DNA from: Streptomyces sp. NBC_00273
GTDB taxonomy: Bacteria; Actinomycetota; Actinomycetes; Streptomycetales; Streptomycetaceae
NCBI RefSeq assembly: GCF_036178145.1
Contig: NZ_CP108067.1
Span: forward strand, 5,518,001 to 5,582,000
DNA length: 64,000 nt
Reading direction: 5' to 3'
How positions within the stretch are numbered: position 1 is the first letter of the stretch; each line of letters opens with the position of its first letter. Of this stretch, positions 16,290-24,208 are shown in pieces. The notes under the pieces were generated by a model, which did not search any database, was not told the origin of the DNA, and worked only from the letters and a program-made list of their open reading frames with translations. The translations under genes and the position numbers were made by a program.

Positions 16290-16401
16290 GGGCACTCCCG
16301 GGTCTGATGCTGCCGGGATCATGCCAAACGTAGGGCGGTCGGCCCAGTCCCGGGGCCGACCGTCTTCCTTCCGCGCAGCCGCAGGGCCGTCAGATCGGCG
16401 G

Positions 16402-17553
16402 TCAGGAGGGCGGGCTGACGATCCATTCGCCGCGGCGCATGACTCCCTTGACGTCGAACGCGGCGTCCAGCACGACGAGGTCCGCGTACTTGCCGGGCTC
16501 CAGCGAGCCGATCTCGTCGTACAGGCCGATCAGCTTGGCCGGGTTGGCGGAGATCGCCTGGACCACGGACTCCACCGGCAGCTTGTCGAGGGTCACCGAG
16601 CGCTTGAAGGCGGTGTCCAGGGTCAGCGTCGAGCCGGCGATGGAGCCGCCCTCCACCAGCCGTGCCACGCCGTGCTTGACCTCGACCTCCAGCGGGCCGA
16701 GGTGGTAGGTCCCGTCGCCGAAGCCGGCCGCGTCCATCGCGTCGGTGATCAGCGCGACGCGGTGCGCGCCCGCGTGGTGGAAGGCCAGTTCCAGTGCCGC
16801 CGGGTGCAGGTGGGTGCCGTCGTTGATGAGTTCGACGGTGATCCGCTCGTCCTCCAGCAGCGCGGCGATCGGGCCGGGTTCGCGGTGGGCGAGGGGCGGC
16901 ATCGCGTTGAAGAGGTGGGTGGCCACGGTCGCGCCCGCGTCGATGGCGGCGCGCGTCTGCTCGTACGTGGCGTCCGTGTGGCCGATCGCCGCGATGACCC
17001 CGTGTTCGGCGAGCAGCCGTACGGAGTCCAGGCCGCCCGGCAGTTCGGTGGCGAGGGTGAACATGCGGGCGGCGCCGTGCGCGGCGTCGATGAGCTTGCG
17101 GACCTCGGCCGGGTCGGGGTCGCGGAGCAGGTCCTCCTTGTGGGCGCCCTTGCGGCAGGGGTTGATGAACGGCCCCTCGAAGTGGATGCCGGCGATCTCG
17201 CCCGCTTGCGTCAGCTCGGCGAGCAGCCCGGCCCGCCGGGCGAGTTCGTCCAGGTCCCCGGTGACGGTGGAGGCGACCAGGGTGGTGGTGCCGTGCTCGC
17301 GGTGGGTGCGGACTCCCTTGAGGACGTCCTCGGCGGTGCCGGAGGTGAACGAGGCGCCGCCGCCACCGTGGTTGTGCATGTCGACGAAGCCGGGGACGAT
17401 CCAGTGCCCGGACAGGTCGACGCTCCGCGCACCTTCGTGGGCGCTGCCGGCGATGCGGTCGCCGTCGACGATGATCCTGCCGTTCGCCACCGTTCCGGTG
17501 GGCAGCACCACCCTGGCGCCCGAAAGAACAGTGCTGTGCGCGCTTCCGGACAT
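16402..17553 (-). CDS. nagA: N-acetylglucosamine-6-phosphate deacetylase
   Basis: A 383-residue amidohydrolase that removes the acetyl group of GlcNAc-6-phosphate, giving GlcN-6-phosphate. Metal and substrate residues are visible: HNH at 60-62, GIHFEGPFI, GHTDAT, THLFNAM, NDGTHLHP and the catalytic Asp in ITDAMDAAGFG. Its ATG overlaps the stop of the upstream kinase in TGATG, so the two are translationally coupled. Expected control is by DasR through the site at 18551-18564. Position downstream of nagK and upstream of a PfkB kinase makes an amino-sugar operon. Confidence 0.95.
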   Translation of the reverse strand: MSGSAHSTVLSGARVVLPTGTVANGRIIVDGDRIAGSAHEGARSVDLSGHWIVPGFVDMHNHGGGGASFTSGTAEDVLKGVRTHREHGTTTLVASTVTGDLDELARRAGLLAELTQAGEIAGIHFEGPFINPCRKGAHKEDLLRDPDPAEVRKLIDAAHGAARMFTLATELPGGLDSVRLLAEHGVIAAIGHTDATYEQTRAAIDAGATVATHLFNAMPPLAHREPGPIAALLEDERITVELINDGTHLHPAALELAFHHAGAHRVALITDAMDAAGFGDGTYHLGPLEVEVKHGVARLVEGGSIAGSTLTLDTAFKRSVTLDKLPVESVVQAISANPAKLIGLYDEIGSLEPGKYADLVVLDAAFDVKGVMRRGEWIVSPPS

Positions 17554-18521
17554 CAGGCAGGTACCTCCGTGGCGAGTAGGTCCCAGGCGAGCAGCCCTGC
17601 GCCCAGGCATCCGGCGGTGTCCCCGAGGGCAGCCGGAACGATGTGGGGGAGCCGCTGGAACGTCACGCGCTCCTCCACGGCCGCCCGTAGTGGTGTGAAC
17701 AAGGTCTCCCCGGCTTCCGCCAGCCCGCCGCCGATGATCAGCGTGCGCGGGTCCAGCAGGGTGATCGCGGTGACCAGTCCGTCGGCGAGGGCGCCGACGG
17801 CGGCCAGCCAGACCTCCCGGGCGCGCGCGTCGCCGGACGCGACGGCCTTGGCGCAGTCCGCGGCGTCGGCCTCCGGGTCGCCGGAGGCCGCGGCCCAGGC
17901 GCGGCTGACGGCCGCGGCGGAGGCGAGGGTCTCCAGGCAGCCGTGCTGGCCGCAGCCGCAGGCGGGGCCGCCCGGGCGCACCACGATGTGCCCGATCTCG
18001 CCCGCGTAGCCGTGGGCGCCGGCCTCGATGCGGCCGGCGATGCCGATGGCTCCGGCGATGCCGGTGCCGAGCGGGACGAAGAGGAAGCGGTCGGCGCCCC
18101 GGCCGGCGCCGATGCGGCCCTCGGCGAGTCCGCCCGTGCGCACGTCGTGGCCGAGGGCCACGGGGATGCCGCCGAGGCGGCTGCTGAGCAGGGCGCGCAT
18201 CGGTACGTCGCGCCAGCCCAGGTTCGCCGCGTAGACGGCGATCCCCTGCTCGGCGTCGACGATGCCCGGAACGGCGACGCCGGCGGCCGAGGCGGGCCGT
18301 CCGAAGCGTTCCCGGCCGATGTCGAGCAGCTCGGCGGCGAAGTCCTGGATCGTCTCGACGACGGCGTCGGGGCCCCGCTCGCGGCCGGTGGCCCGGCGTG
18401 CTTCGTGGAGCAGGGTGCCTCCCCCAGCTACCGCAGGGTGGTGCCCCCCTGCGGCGACCAGGGCGGCCTTCATCCCGGTGCCGCCCACATCGAGGGCGAT
18501 GACGTGTTTCACGGGTTTCAC
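17553..18521 (-). CDS. nagK: ROK-family N-acetylglucosamine kinase
   Basis: A 322-residue ROK kinase with the ATP motif IALDVGGTGMKAALV, the zinc-binding motif GPACGCGQHGCLE and GHIVVRPGG. It phosphorylates GlcNAc taken up or released inside the cell, feeding NagA. S. coelicolor NagK (SCO4285, from memory) lies in the same position. An extra segment, about residues 22-33 (VAAGGHHPAVAGGG), is encoded by an inserted dispersed mini-repeat (18419-18447) and looks like an in-frame insertion between the ATP-binding strand and GTLLHEARRATGRE. Start GTG 18521. Confidence 0.92.
   Translation of the reverse strand: MKPVKHVIALDVGGTGMKAALVAAGGHHPAVAGGGTLLHEARRATGRERGPDAVVETIQDFAAELLDIGRERFGRPASAAGVAVPGIVDAEQGIAVYAANLGWRDVPMRALLSSRLGGIPVALGHDVRTGGLAEGRIGAGRGADRFLFVPLGTGIAGAIGIAGRIEAGAHGYAGEIGHIVVRPGGPACGCGQHGCLETLASAAAVSRAWAAASGDPEADAADCAKAVASGDARAREVWLAAVGALADGLVTAITLLDPRTLIIGGGLAEAGETLFTPLRAAVEERVTFQRLPHIVPAALGDTAGCLGAGLLAWDLLATEVPA
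18419..18447. repeat. Mini-repeat inserted in frame in nagK
   Basis: CTCCCCCAGCTACCGC then [A]GGG[T]GGTGCCCC, 29 bp, matching 21275-21303 with only two differences. Here it lies in coding sequence, elsewhere in a repeat block, so it is a dispersed element rather than conserved coding sequence. Confidence 0.85.
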
Positions 18522-18550
18522 AGAGACAGTCTCGCGTGCTCGGCGGGGAA

Positions 18551-18564
18551 AGGTCTAGTCCAAT
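18551..18564. promoter_or_regulatory. DasR-responsive element (dre) between nagK and the sugar-binding gene
   Basis: AGGTCTAGTCCAAT matches the dre core TGGTCTAGACCA at 10 of 12 positions. It lies 30 bp before nagK and upstream of the divergent sugar-binding lipoprotein, so DasR could control both. The exact reverse complement occurs at 52997-53010. Confidence 0.82.
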
Positions 18565-18688
18565 GAGGGAGATTGTTGAGCGGCCATACAAATTCGGGAT
18601 CCAGGTCGGGAGCTCGATGTGGACGAGCCGCCAAAGTGGTGTAGACCTTACGTGGATCGTACGTACAAGAAGTGGTGGATGGAGAACT

Positions 18689-19987
18689 GTGAAGGGCCGT
18701 TACCTGAGCCTGGCCGCGTCCGGCGCCGTGCTGTGCCTGACTGCCGTGACGCTGACGGGCTGCGGAGCCCTCGACGGGCTCACCGGAGACAACGAGGTGA
18801 CCCTGCGGGTCGTGGCGGCCGACTACGGGGACAATCCGCAGAACTCCTCCGAGGCCTACTGGAAGGACCTCGCCGCGGGCTTCGAGAAGGCCAACCCGGG
18901 CACCAAGGTCGAGGTCAGCGTCTACTCCTGGTCCGAGGTCGACGCCAAGGTCGCCGAGATGGTCAAGGCCGGCAAGGCCCCCGACATAGCCCAGATCGGC
19001 GCCTACTCCGACTACGCGGCCGCCGGCAAGCTGTACTCGGCGGAAGAGCTGCTCTCCGTGAAGACCGAGGCCGACTTCCTCGGACCGCTCGCGGACGCCG
19101 GCAAGGTCAAGCAGGTCCAGTACGGCATGCCCTTCGTGGCCAGCACCCGGCTGCTCTTCTACAACGAGAAGCTGCTCTCCGACGCCGGTGTGATCGGCAA
19201 GGACGCCAAGGGCTGGCAGCCGAAGAACTGGGCGGACCTCGAAGCCGCCGCCAAGAAGCTCAAGGCCGCGAACGTGCCCACCCCCTTCGCGGTGCCGCTG
19301 GGCCGCGAGGAGGCGCAGGCCGAGACGATGATGTGGATGCTCGCGGGCGGCGGCGGCTACACCGACAACGAGGAGTCGTACGCGATCGACTCCGCCCCCA
19401 ACGCCAAGGCGCTGGAGTTCCTGCGGGACAAGATGGTCGGCCAGGGGCTGACCGGCCCCGTGGAGCCCGGCAAGCTGGACCGCCAGGCCGCCTTCGACGG
19501 CTTCGCCAAGGGCGAGGTCGGCATGCTCAACGGGCACCCGACCCTGCTCAAGCAGGCCGCCGCCAAGGGCGTGAAGTTCGGCATGGTGCCGCTGCCCACC
19601 GCCGACGGCAGCGACCAGCCCGCGATGGGCGTCGCGGACTGGATCATGGCCTTCAAGAACGGCCACCGCCAGGAGTCCGGCAAGTTCCTGGACTTCCTGT
19701 ACCAGCCGAAGAACGTGACGGCCTTCACCGAGAAGTACGACCTGCTGCCCGCCACCACCAGCGGCTACCAGGCCAAGCAGGCCGCCACGGGCGGCTCGGC
19801 CCCGCAGCTGAGGCCCTTCCTGACGGCCCTGCCGAACTCCCGGCTGTACCCCGTCGGCAAGAAGTCCTGGGCGGGCGTCAGCGAGGACATCAAGCAGAAC
19901 ATCGGCAAGACCGTCCAGCCGGGCGGACAGCCCGCGAAGGTGCTGGAGCAGATCGCCAAGGCCGCCCGGGCGGCGGACCCGCGCTGA
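18689..19987 (+). CDS. ABC transporter sugar-binding lipoprotein
   Basis: A 432-residue family 1 extracellular solute-binding protein. The signal peptide ends in lipobox LTLTGC (Cys near residue 25), so the mature protein is anchored outside the membrane. Domain features include YWKDLAAGFEKANPGTKVEV and APDIAQIGAYSDYAA near the N-terminus and WIMAFKNGHRQESGKFLDFL later. No permease or ATPase gene follows, so it must use components coded elsewhere (MsiK is the shared ATPase in streptomycetes). Divergence from nagK across a dre site suggests an amino-sugar or oligosaccharide ligand. GTG start with GGAG 4 nt upstream. Confidence 0.9.
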   Translation: MKGRYLSLAASGAVLCLTAVTLTGCGALDGLTGDNEVTLRVVAADYGDNPQNSSEAYWKDLAAGFEKANPGTKVEVSVYSWSEVDAKVAEMVKAGKAPDIAQIGAYSDYAAAGKLYSAEELLSVKTEADFLGPLADAGKVKQVQYGMPFVASTRLLFYNEKLLSDAGVIGKDAKGWQPKNWADLEAAAKKLKAANVPTPFAVPLGREEAQAETMMWMLAGGGGYTDNEESYAIDSAPNAKALEFLRDKMVGQGLTGPVEPGKLDRQAAFDGFAKGEVGMLNGHPTLLKQAAAKGVKFGMVPLPTADGSDQPAMGVADWIMAFKNGHRQESGKFLDFLYQPKNVTAFTEKYDLLPATTSGYQAKQAATGGSAPQLRPFLTALPNSRLYPVGKKSWAGVSEDIKQNIGKTVQPGGQPAKVLEQIAKAARAADPR

Positions 19988-20034
19988 GTGGTGGCGGCGG
20001 GCCGGGTGTCAGAGCGCGGCGTTAATCTGGCGGT

Positions 20035-20271
20035 ATGACGGACGAGGGGCAGCTGACGGCCACGGAGGCCGCGGTGCTCGCGTACGAGGGACGCACCTGG
20101 CCCGGGCCCGGAGCCAAGGAACGGGCCATCCGGGAAGGGCTGGGGATGACCCCCGTCCGCTACTACCAGTTGCTCAACGCACTGATGGACGACCCGCGCG
20201 CCCTGGCCCACGCCCCGGGCACCGTGAACCGGCTGCGCAGGATCCGAGAGGCCCAGCGAGCCCGGCGATAG
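20035..20271 (+). CDS. DUF3263 domain-containing small protein
   Basis: A 78-residue protein matching the actinobacterial DUF3263 family: LTATEAAVLAYEGRTWPGPG, KERAIREGLGMTPVRYYQLLNALMDD and a basic tail RLRRIREAQRARR. The predicted helical core looks like a small HTH (GMTPVRYYQLL), suggesting DNA binding, but no function is established. It lies between the sugar-binding gene (47 bp upstream) and otsB, all on the same strand. Confidence 0.85.
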   Translation: MTDEGQLTATEAAVLAYEGRTWPGPGAKERAIREGLGMTPVRYYQLLNALMDDPRALAHAPGTVNRLRRIREAQRARR

Positions 20272-20310
20272 CCGTAGCCGTGGCACCGCCCGGCCGTTAG
20301 GGTCGTGCGT

Positions 20311-21159
20311 ATGGGGAGTCATCCGCACGACCTGCCGATGCCCGTCACCGCAGCCGGACGCGAGGGACTCGAAGCCCTGCTCCGCGCACCCCGCCGGTCC
20401 GTGGTCGCCCTGGACTTCGACGGCACGCTCGCCGACATCGTCCCGGACCCGGACCAGGCCCGCGCCCACCCCGGAGCCGTCCCGGCCCTGTCCGCACTCG
20501 CCCCCGAGGTCGACTCGGTGGCGGTGATCACCGGCCGGCCGGCGGGCGTCGCCGTCCGCTACGGGGGCTTCGCCGGAGTCCCCGGTCTGCAGCACCTGGT
20601 CGTCCTCGGCCACTACGGAGCCGAACGGTGGGACGCCGTCAGCGGCATCGTCCACGCGCCCGCCGAGCACCCCGGGGTGGCGGCGGTCCGGGCGGAGCTG
20701 CCGGGGTTCCTGGATTCCATCGGGGCCTGGCGCGGCACCTGGATCGAGGAGAAGGGCCGGGCGCTGGCCGTGCACACCCGGCGGGCTGAGGACCCGGCGG
20801 CGGCCTTCGCGGCGCTGCGGGAGCCGCTGGCGGAGCTCGCGGCGCGGCACGGGCTGATGGTCGAGCCGGGGCGGGCGGTGCTGGAGCTGAGGCCGCCCGG
20901 CATGGACAAGGGCGTCGCCCTGACCGAGTTCCTGGCGGAACGGGACGCGGAGGCGGTGCTGTACGCGGGCGACGACCTGGGTGACCTGGCGGCGTTCTCG
21001 GCGGTGGAGAAGGGGCGGGCGGACGGCTTGCCGGGGCTGCTGGTGTGCAGTGGCTCCGCGGAGGTCCCCGAGCTCGCCGCGCGGGCCGACCTGGTCCTCC
21101 CCGGACCGGGCAAGGTCGCCGCCTTCCTGGCCGCCCTGGCCGAAGCCCTGCGGGACTGA
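20311..21159 (+). CDS. otsB: Trehalose-6-phosphate phosphatase
   Basis: A 282-residue HAD-superfamily phosphatase that completes trehalose synthesis from trehalose-6-phosphate. The nucleophile motif is DFDGTLAD (residues 35-42), followed by VAVITGRP (motif II), the cap domain, GMDKGVALTEFL (motif III Lys) and YAGDDLGDLAAF (motif IV). It faces otsA convergently, across about 260 bp of repeats. ATG 20311 is preferred; GTG 20305 is two codons upstream. The paired genes would make trehalose, an osmolyte and spore reserve. Confidence 0.93.
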   Translation: MGSHPHDLPMPVTAAGREGLEALLRAPRRSVVALDFDGTLADIVPDPDQARAHPGAVPALSALAPEVDSVAVITGRPAGVAVRYGGFAGVPGLQHLVVLGHYGAERWDAVSGIVHAPAEHPGVAAVRAELPGFLDSIGAWRGTWIEEKGRALAVHTRRAEDPAAAFAALREPLAELAARHGLMVEPGRAVLELRPPGMDKGVALTEFLAERDAEAVLYAGDDLGDLAAFSAVEKGRADGLPGLLVCSGSAEVPELAARADLVLPGPGKVAAFLAALAEALRD

Positions 21160-21169
21160 CCGGCCGCAG

Positions 21170-21421
21170 CCGTCTGCGGCGCCGTGCTCGGGGGCCAGCC
21201 CCCGAACCCCCGCGCCTCAAACGCCGGCGAGGCTGGACTTGCGGGGCTCCGCCCCCGGACCCCCCCGCCTCAAACTCCCCCAGCTACCGCTGGGAGGTGC
21301 CCCTGGCGGGGCTGGATCTTTCAGCCGTCCGGCGTTTGAGGACCGGGTCCGGGCAGAGCCCGGTTTTTCAGCCCCGCCGGCGATCGAGGCGCGGGGTCTG
21401 GGGCCGAGCCCCAGCAGTGGA
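21170..21421. repeat. Repeat block between convergent otsB and otsA (copies 3-5, one interrupted)
   Basis: A direct copy (21170-21235, with CGCGCCTCAAACGCCGGCG), a second (21238-21316) split by the 29-bp mini-repeat at 21275-21303, and a third in opposite orientation (21319-21421, with GGCGTTTGAGG). The gap holds no gene. The orientation change and GC hairpins are what a bidirectional transcription barrier would need, which is inference. Confidence 0.8.
21275..21303. repeat. Mini-repeat nested in a dispersed repeat
   Basis: CTCCCCCAGCTACCGC-TGGG-AGGTGCCCC, with the inverted pair CCCAGC...GCTGGG. It splits the otherwise continuous CGCCTCAAAC-GGCGGGGCTGG of the host repeat, replacing GCC. The other copy is in nagK (18419-18447). 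Confidence 0.85.
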
Positions 21422-22852
21422 TCAGGTCAAGGCTGCGAGCTGGGCCTCGAACCAGGCCGTCGGGGGGAGGGCCGTCGCCGCTGCCGCGAGGCGCTTGGTG
21501 CGTTCCGCGCGTTCGCCGATCGGCATGGACAGCGCCGCGTGCAGCGCATCCGCCGTCGCCGTCACGTCGTACGGGTTCACCGTCAGCGCGTCCTGGCGGA
21601 GCTCCTCGTACGCCCCCGCCCCGGTGGACAGCACCAGCACGCACCCCGCCTCCGACACCACCGGGATCTCCTTCGCCACCAGGTTCATCCCGTCCCGCAC
21701 CGGATTCACCAGCGCCACGTCCGCCAGCCGGTACGCCGCCAGCGAGCGCTCGAAGTCGTCCTTCACCGACACCAGCACCGGCTGCCAGTCCTCCGTACCG
21801 AACTCCGCGTTGATCTCCGCCGCCAGGTCCCGCACCGACTGCGTGTAGTCCCGGTACACCTTCAGGTCCTGCCGCGACGGGTACGCCGACGCCAGGTGGA
21901 CCACCCGGCCCCGCCACTGCGGGCGCGCGGTCAGCAGCTCCCGGTAGGCCAGCAGGCCGCGCAGGATGTTCTTCGACAGTTCCGTGCGGTCCACGCGGAC
22001 GATCGTCCGCAGGCCGTCGACCTCCGCCCGCAGCTCCGCCAGCTTGGCGTTCACCTCCGGCCGGTTCGCCAGTGCCCGCAGTTCGTCCCCGTCCACACCC
22101 AGCGGGTACGCGCGCACGTGCGTGGTCCGGGTGGACCACACCGAGTACCGCTGGTGCTCCACCACCGAGCCGCCGCGCACCTCCGACCGCCCCCATGCGT
22201 CGTCGAGCCGCGCCGATCCCAGGAACTCCGCCGCCCAGGCCTCGGTGTGGAAGCCGAGCACGTCCGCGCCGAGCATGCCCCAGAGCAGCGTCTCGCGGAC
22301 CGTGTCGGGCAGCACGGAGAGATAGCCGGGCGCGGCCCACGGGGTGTGCGTGAAGTGCGCGATCCGCAGGTCGGGACGGAGCACCCGCAGCAGTCCGGGC
22401 ACCAGTGCCAGGTGGTAGTCCTGGACCAGTACCTGCGCGCCCTGCCCGGCCTCCGCGGCCAGTGCCTCGGCGAAGGCCTGGTTGTAGCGCTCGTACGACT
22501 CCCACCGCCGGCGGAACTCGGCGTCGAAGACCGGTTCGCGCGGGATGTCGTACAAGTGGTGGTGCGTGAACCACAGCACAGAGTTGGCGATGCCGTTGTA
22601 CGCATCGTCATACATCGTGGGATCGAAGTCCAACATCCGGACGCCCGGCTCGGCCACGCCCCGCCGGACCGCCTCCCGGTCCGCGTCCGACAGCGCCGCA
22701 CAGATCCACAGCGCGTCCGGCTGCTCGGCGAGGGCCGTGGAGAGTCCGGAGACGAGACCGCCCCCGCCGCGCCGGGCACTGAGCGTCCCGTCCTCGGCAA
22801 GGGCGTAGGAGAGGGGGCCGCGGTTCGCTGCGACGAGCACCTGGGAAGCCAT
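21422..22852 (-). CDS. otsA: Trehalose-6-phosphate synthase
   Basis: A 476-residue GT20 enzyme that joins UDP- or GDP-glucose to glucose-6-phosphate. Motifs are VAANRGPLSY (N-terminal phosphate loop with GGGGLVSGL), QDYHLALVPGLLR, AHFTHTPWA, VDRTELSKNILRGL and NPVRDGMNLVAKE, which binds the nucleotide sugar. Length and motif order are canonical. It runs divergently from nothing and head-to-head with otsB across the repeat block; upstream lies GpgS on the same strand (46 bp gap), so they probably share a transcript. Confidence 0.95.
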   Translation of the reverse strand: MASQVLVAANRGPLSYALAEDGTLSARRGGGGLVSGLSTALAEQPDALWICAALSDADREAVRRGVAEPGVRMLDFDPTMYDDAYNGIANSVLWFTHHHLYDIPREPVFDAEFRRRWESYERYNQAFAEALAAEAGQGAQVLVQDYHLALVPGLLRVLRPDLRIAHFTHTPWAAPGYLSVLPDTVRETLLWGMLGADVLGFHTEAWAAEFLGSARLDDAWGRSEVRGGSVVEHQRYSVWSTRTTHVRAYPLGVDGDELRALANRPEVNAKLAELRAEVDGLRTIVRVDRTELSKNILRGLLAYRELLTARPQWRGRVVHLASAYPSRQDLKVYRDYTQSVRDLAAEINAEFGTEDWQPVLVSVKDDFERSLAAYRLADVALVNPVRDGMNLVAKEIPVVSEAGCVLVLSTGAGAYEELRQDALTVNPYDVTATADALHAALSMPIGERAERTKRLAAAATALPPTAWFEAQLAALT

Positions 22853-22898
22853 GCCGCCAACCTAGCCCGGCCCGCACCCGCTCAAACCGTACGTTCGC

Positions 22899-23897
22899 TC
22901 ACGCCACGCGACGCAGCGCGTACTCCTTGATGCCCGCCATCGGCGGCCGCTCCTCCGTGTCCACCGGGTACGTCCGCGGCCGGAAACCCTCCGGTCCGCG
23001 CTCGAACTGCGTGAGCTCCGGTCGTACGAGGTGCCCGCGCGAGAGCCGTACCTGGGCGGTGCGGTAGATCGCCGCGGCCATCCGGCCCAGCGCCTGCCCG
23101 TCCTGGTGGCGGTGGACCCGTACGCCCACGTCCACCTGGGCCAGTGCGTCCAGCCCGACCGTGTGCAGCGCGTCGACCAGCAGACCCAGTTCGACGCCGT
23201 AGCCGACGGGGAACGGCAGCTGCTCCAGCAGGGAGCGGCGCACCGCGTACTCGCCGCCCAGCGGCTGCACGAAGCCGGCCAGCTGTGGCCAGTGGAGGTT
23301 GAGGAGCGGGCGGGCGACCAGCTCGGTGACCCGGCCGCCCTGCCCCGGGGCGTCCCCCAGCGGCCGGTCGTACATCGCCTTGACGAACTGCACGTCGGGG
23401 TCGGTCAGCAGTGGTCCGACGATGCCGGAGACGAAGGTCGCGGAGAAGTCCCGCAGGTCGGCGTCGACGAAGCAGACGACGTCCCCGCCGGTGGCCAGCA
23501 GCGAACGCCACAGCACCTCGCCCTTGCCGGGCAGCGCCGGGACGCGGGGCAGGATCTCGTCGCGGTGCACCACCCGGGCCCCGGCCTTCGCCGCGACCTC
23601 CGCGGTGCGGTCGGCGGAGCCCGAGTCGATGACGACCAGCTCGTCCACCAGAGGGACCGGCAGTCCCTCGATCAGCTCACGCCGGATGACCTCGACGATC
23701 GTGCCGACCGTCGCCTCCTCGTCCAGCGCGGGCAGCACCACGCTGACCGTGGTCCCGGCCGCCCGTTTCCGGTCGAGCAGCTGGTCGAGCGGTCGGTCGG
23801 CGGCGGACCAGGAGCGGTCGGCCAGCCATCGCTCCACCTCTTCCAGCACCCTCAGCACTCCCTGCGTGTCGGCGATATTCGCCCTTATGTGATCCAT
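22899..23897 (-). CDS. gpgS: Glucosyl-3-phosphoglycerate synthase
   Basis: A 332-residue GT81 glycosyltransferase. The GT-A fold shows VSVVLPALDEEATVGTI, VIDSGSADRTAEVAAKAG and the divalent-metal motif VDADLRDF. PLGGEYAVRRSLLEQLPFPVGYGVE is characteristic of GpgS. It makes glucosyl-3-phosphoglycerate, precursor of the compatible solute glucosylglycerate or of methylglucose polysaccharide. Being next to otsA fits an osmolyte/storage-sugar role. ATG 23897 is the start. Confidence 0.88.
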   Translation of the reverse strand: MDHIRANIADTQGVLRVLEEVERWLADRSWSAADRPLDQLLDRKRAAGTTVSVVLPALDEEATVGTIVEVIRRELIEGLPVPLVDELVVIDSGSADRTAEVAAKAGARVVHRDEILPRVPALPGKGEVLWRSLLATGGDVVCFVDADLRDFSATFVSGIVGPLLTDPDVQFVKAMYDRPLGDAPGQGGRVTELVARPLLNLHWPQLAGFVQPLGGEYAVRRSLLEQLPFPVGYGVELGLLVDALHTVGLDALAQVDVGVRVHRHQDGQALGRMAAAIYRTAQVRLSRGHLVRPELTQFERGPEGFRPRTYPVDTEERPPMAGIKEYALRRVA

Positions 23898-24035
23898 CTC
23901 GAGGTTCGGACGCCTGTCTCAACCGCCCGGGCCTTCGGTTACAGTCTTGAACAACGCGAAGGACCACCGCATGCCGGGGGTCCCGCGCACAAACGCACCG
24001 GCGCGCCATAGAGCGCGTGTGCCGGTGCCATACCG

Positions 24036-24189
24036 CTCATCCAGAGGGGCAGAGGGACACGGCCCGTTGAAGCCCCGGCAACCCTCCAGTCGGTTCTCGC
24101 GATCGCGCGTCAGCGCTCGTCAGCGAGGTCCCCGGCTAGGGAAGGTGCCAATTCCGTCTCATGGCGAAGTGCGCCATGGGGAAGATGAG
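24036..24189 (+). promoter_or_regulatory. SAM-I (S-box) riboswitch upstream of threonine synthase
   Basis: P1 pairs CTCATC (24036) with GATGAG (24184-24189). Conserved internal blocks are CAGAGGGGCAGAGGGACACG, GGCCCGTTGAAGCCCCGG-CAACCC, and AAGGTGCCAATTCCG, in the S-box order, with ATGGCG...CGCCAT for P4. The P1 3' strand abuts AAAGGG (24193-24198), the likely ribosome site of thrC, so SAM binding may block translation. Control of thrC by SAM is sensible because threonine and methionine share a precursor. Confidence 0.93.
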
Positions 24190-24208
24190 GAGAAAGGGCC
24201 TCGCCATC

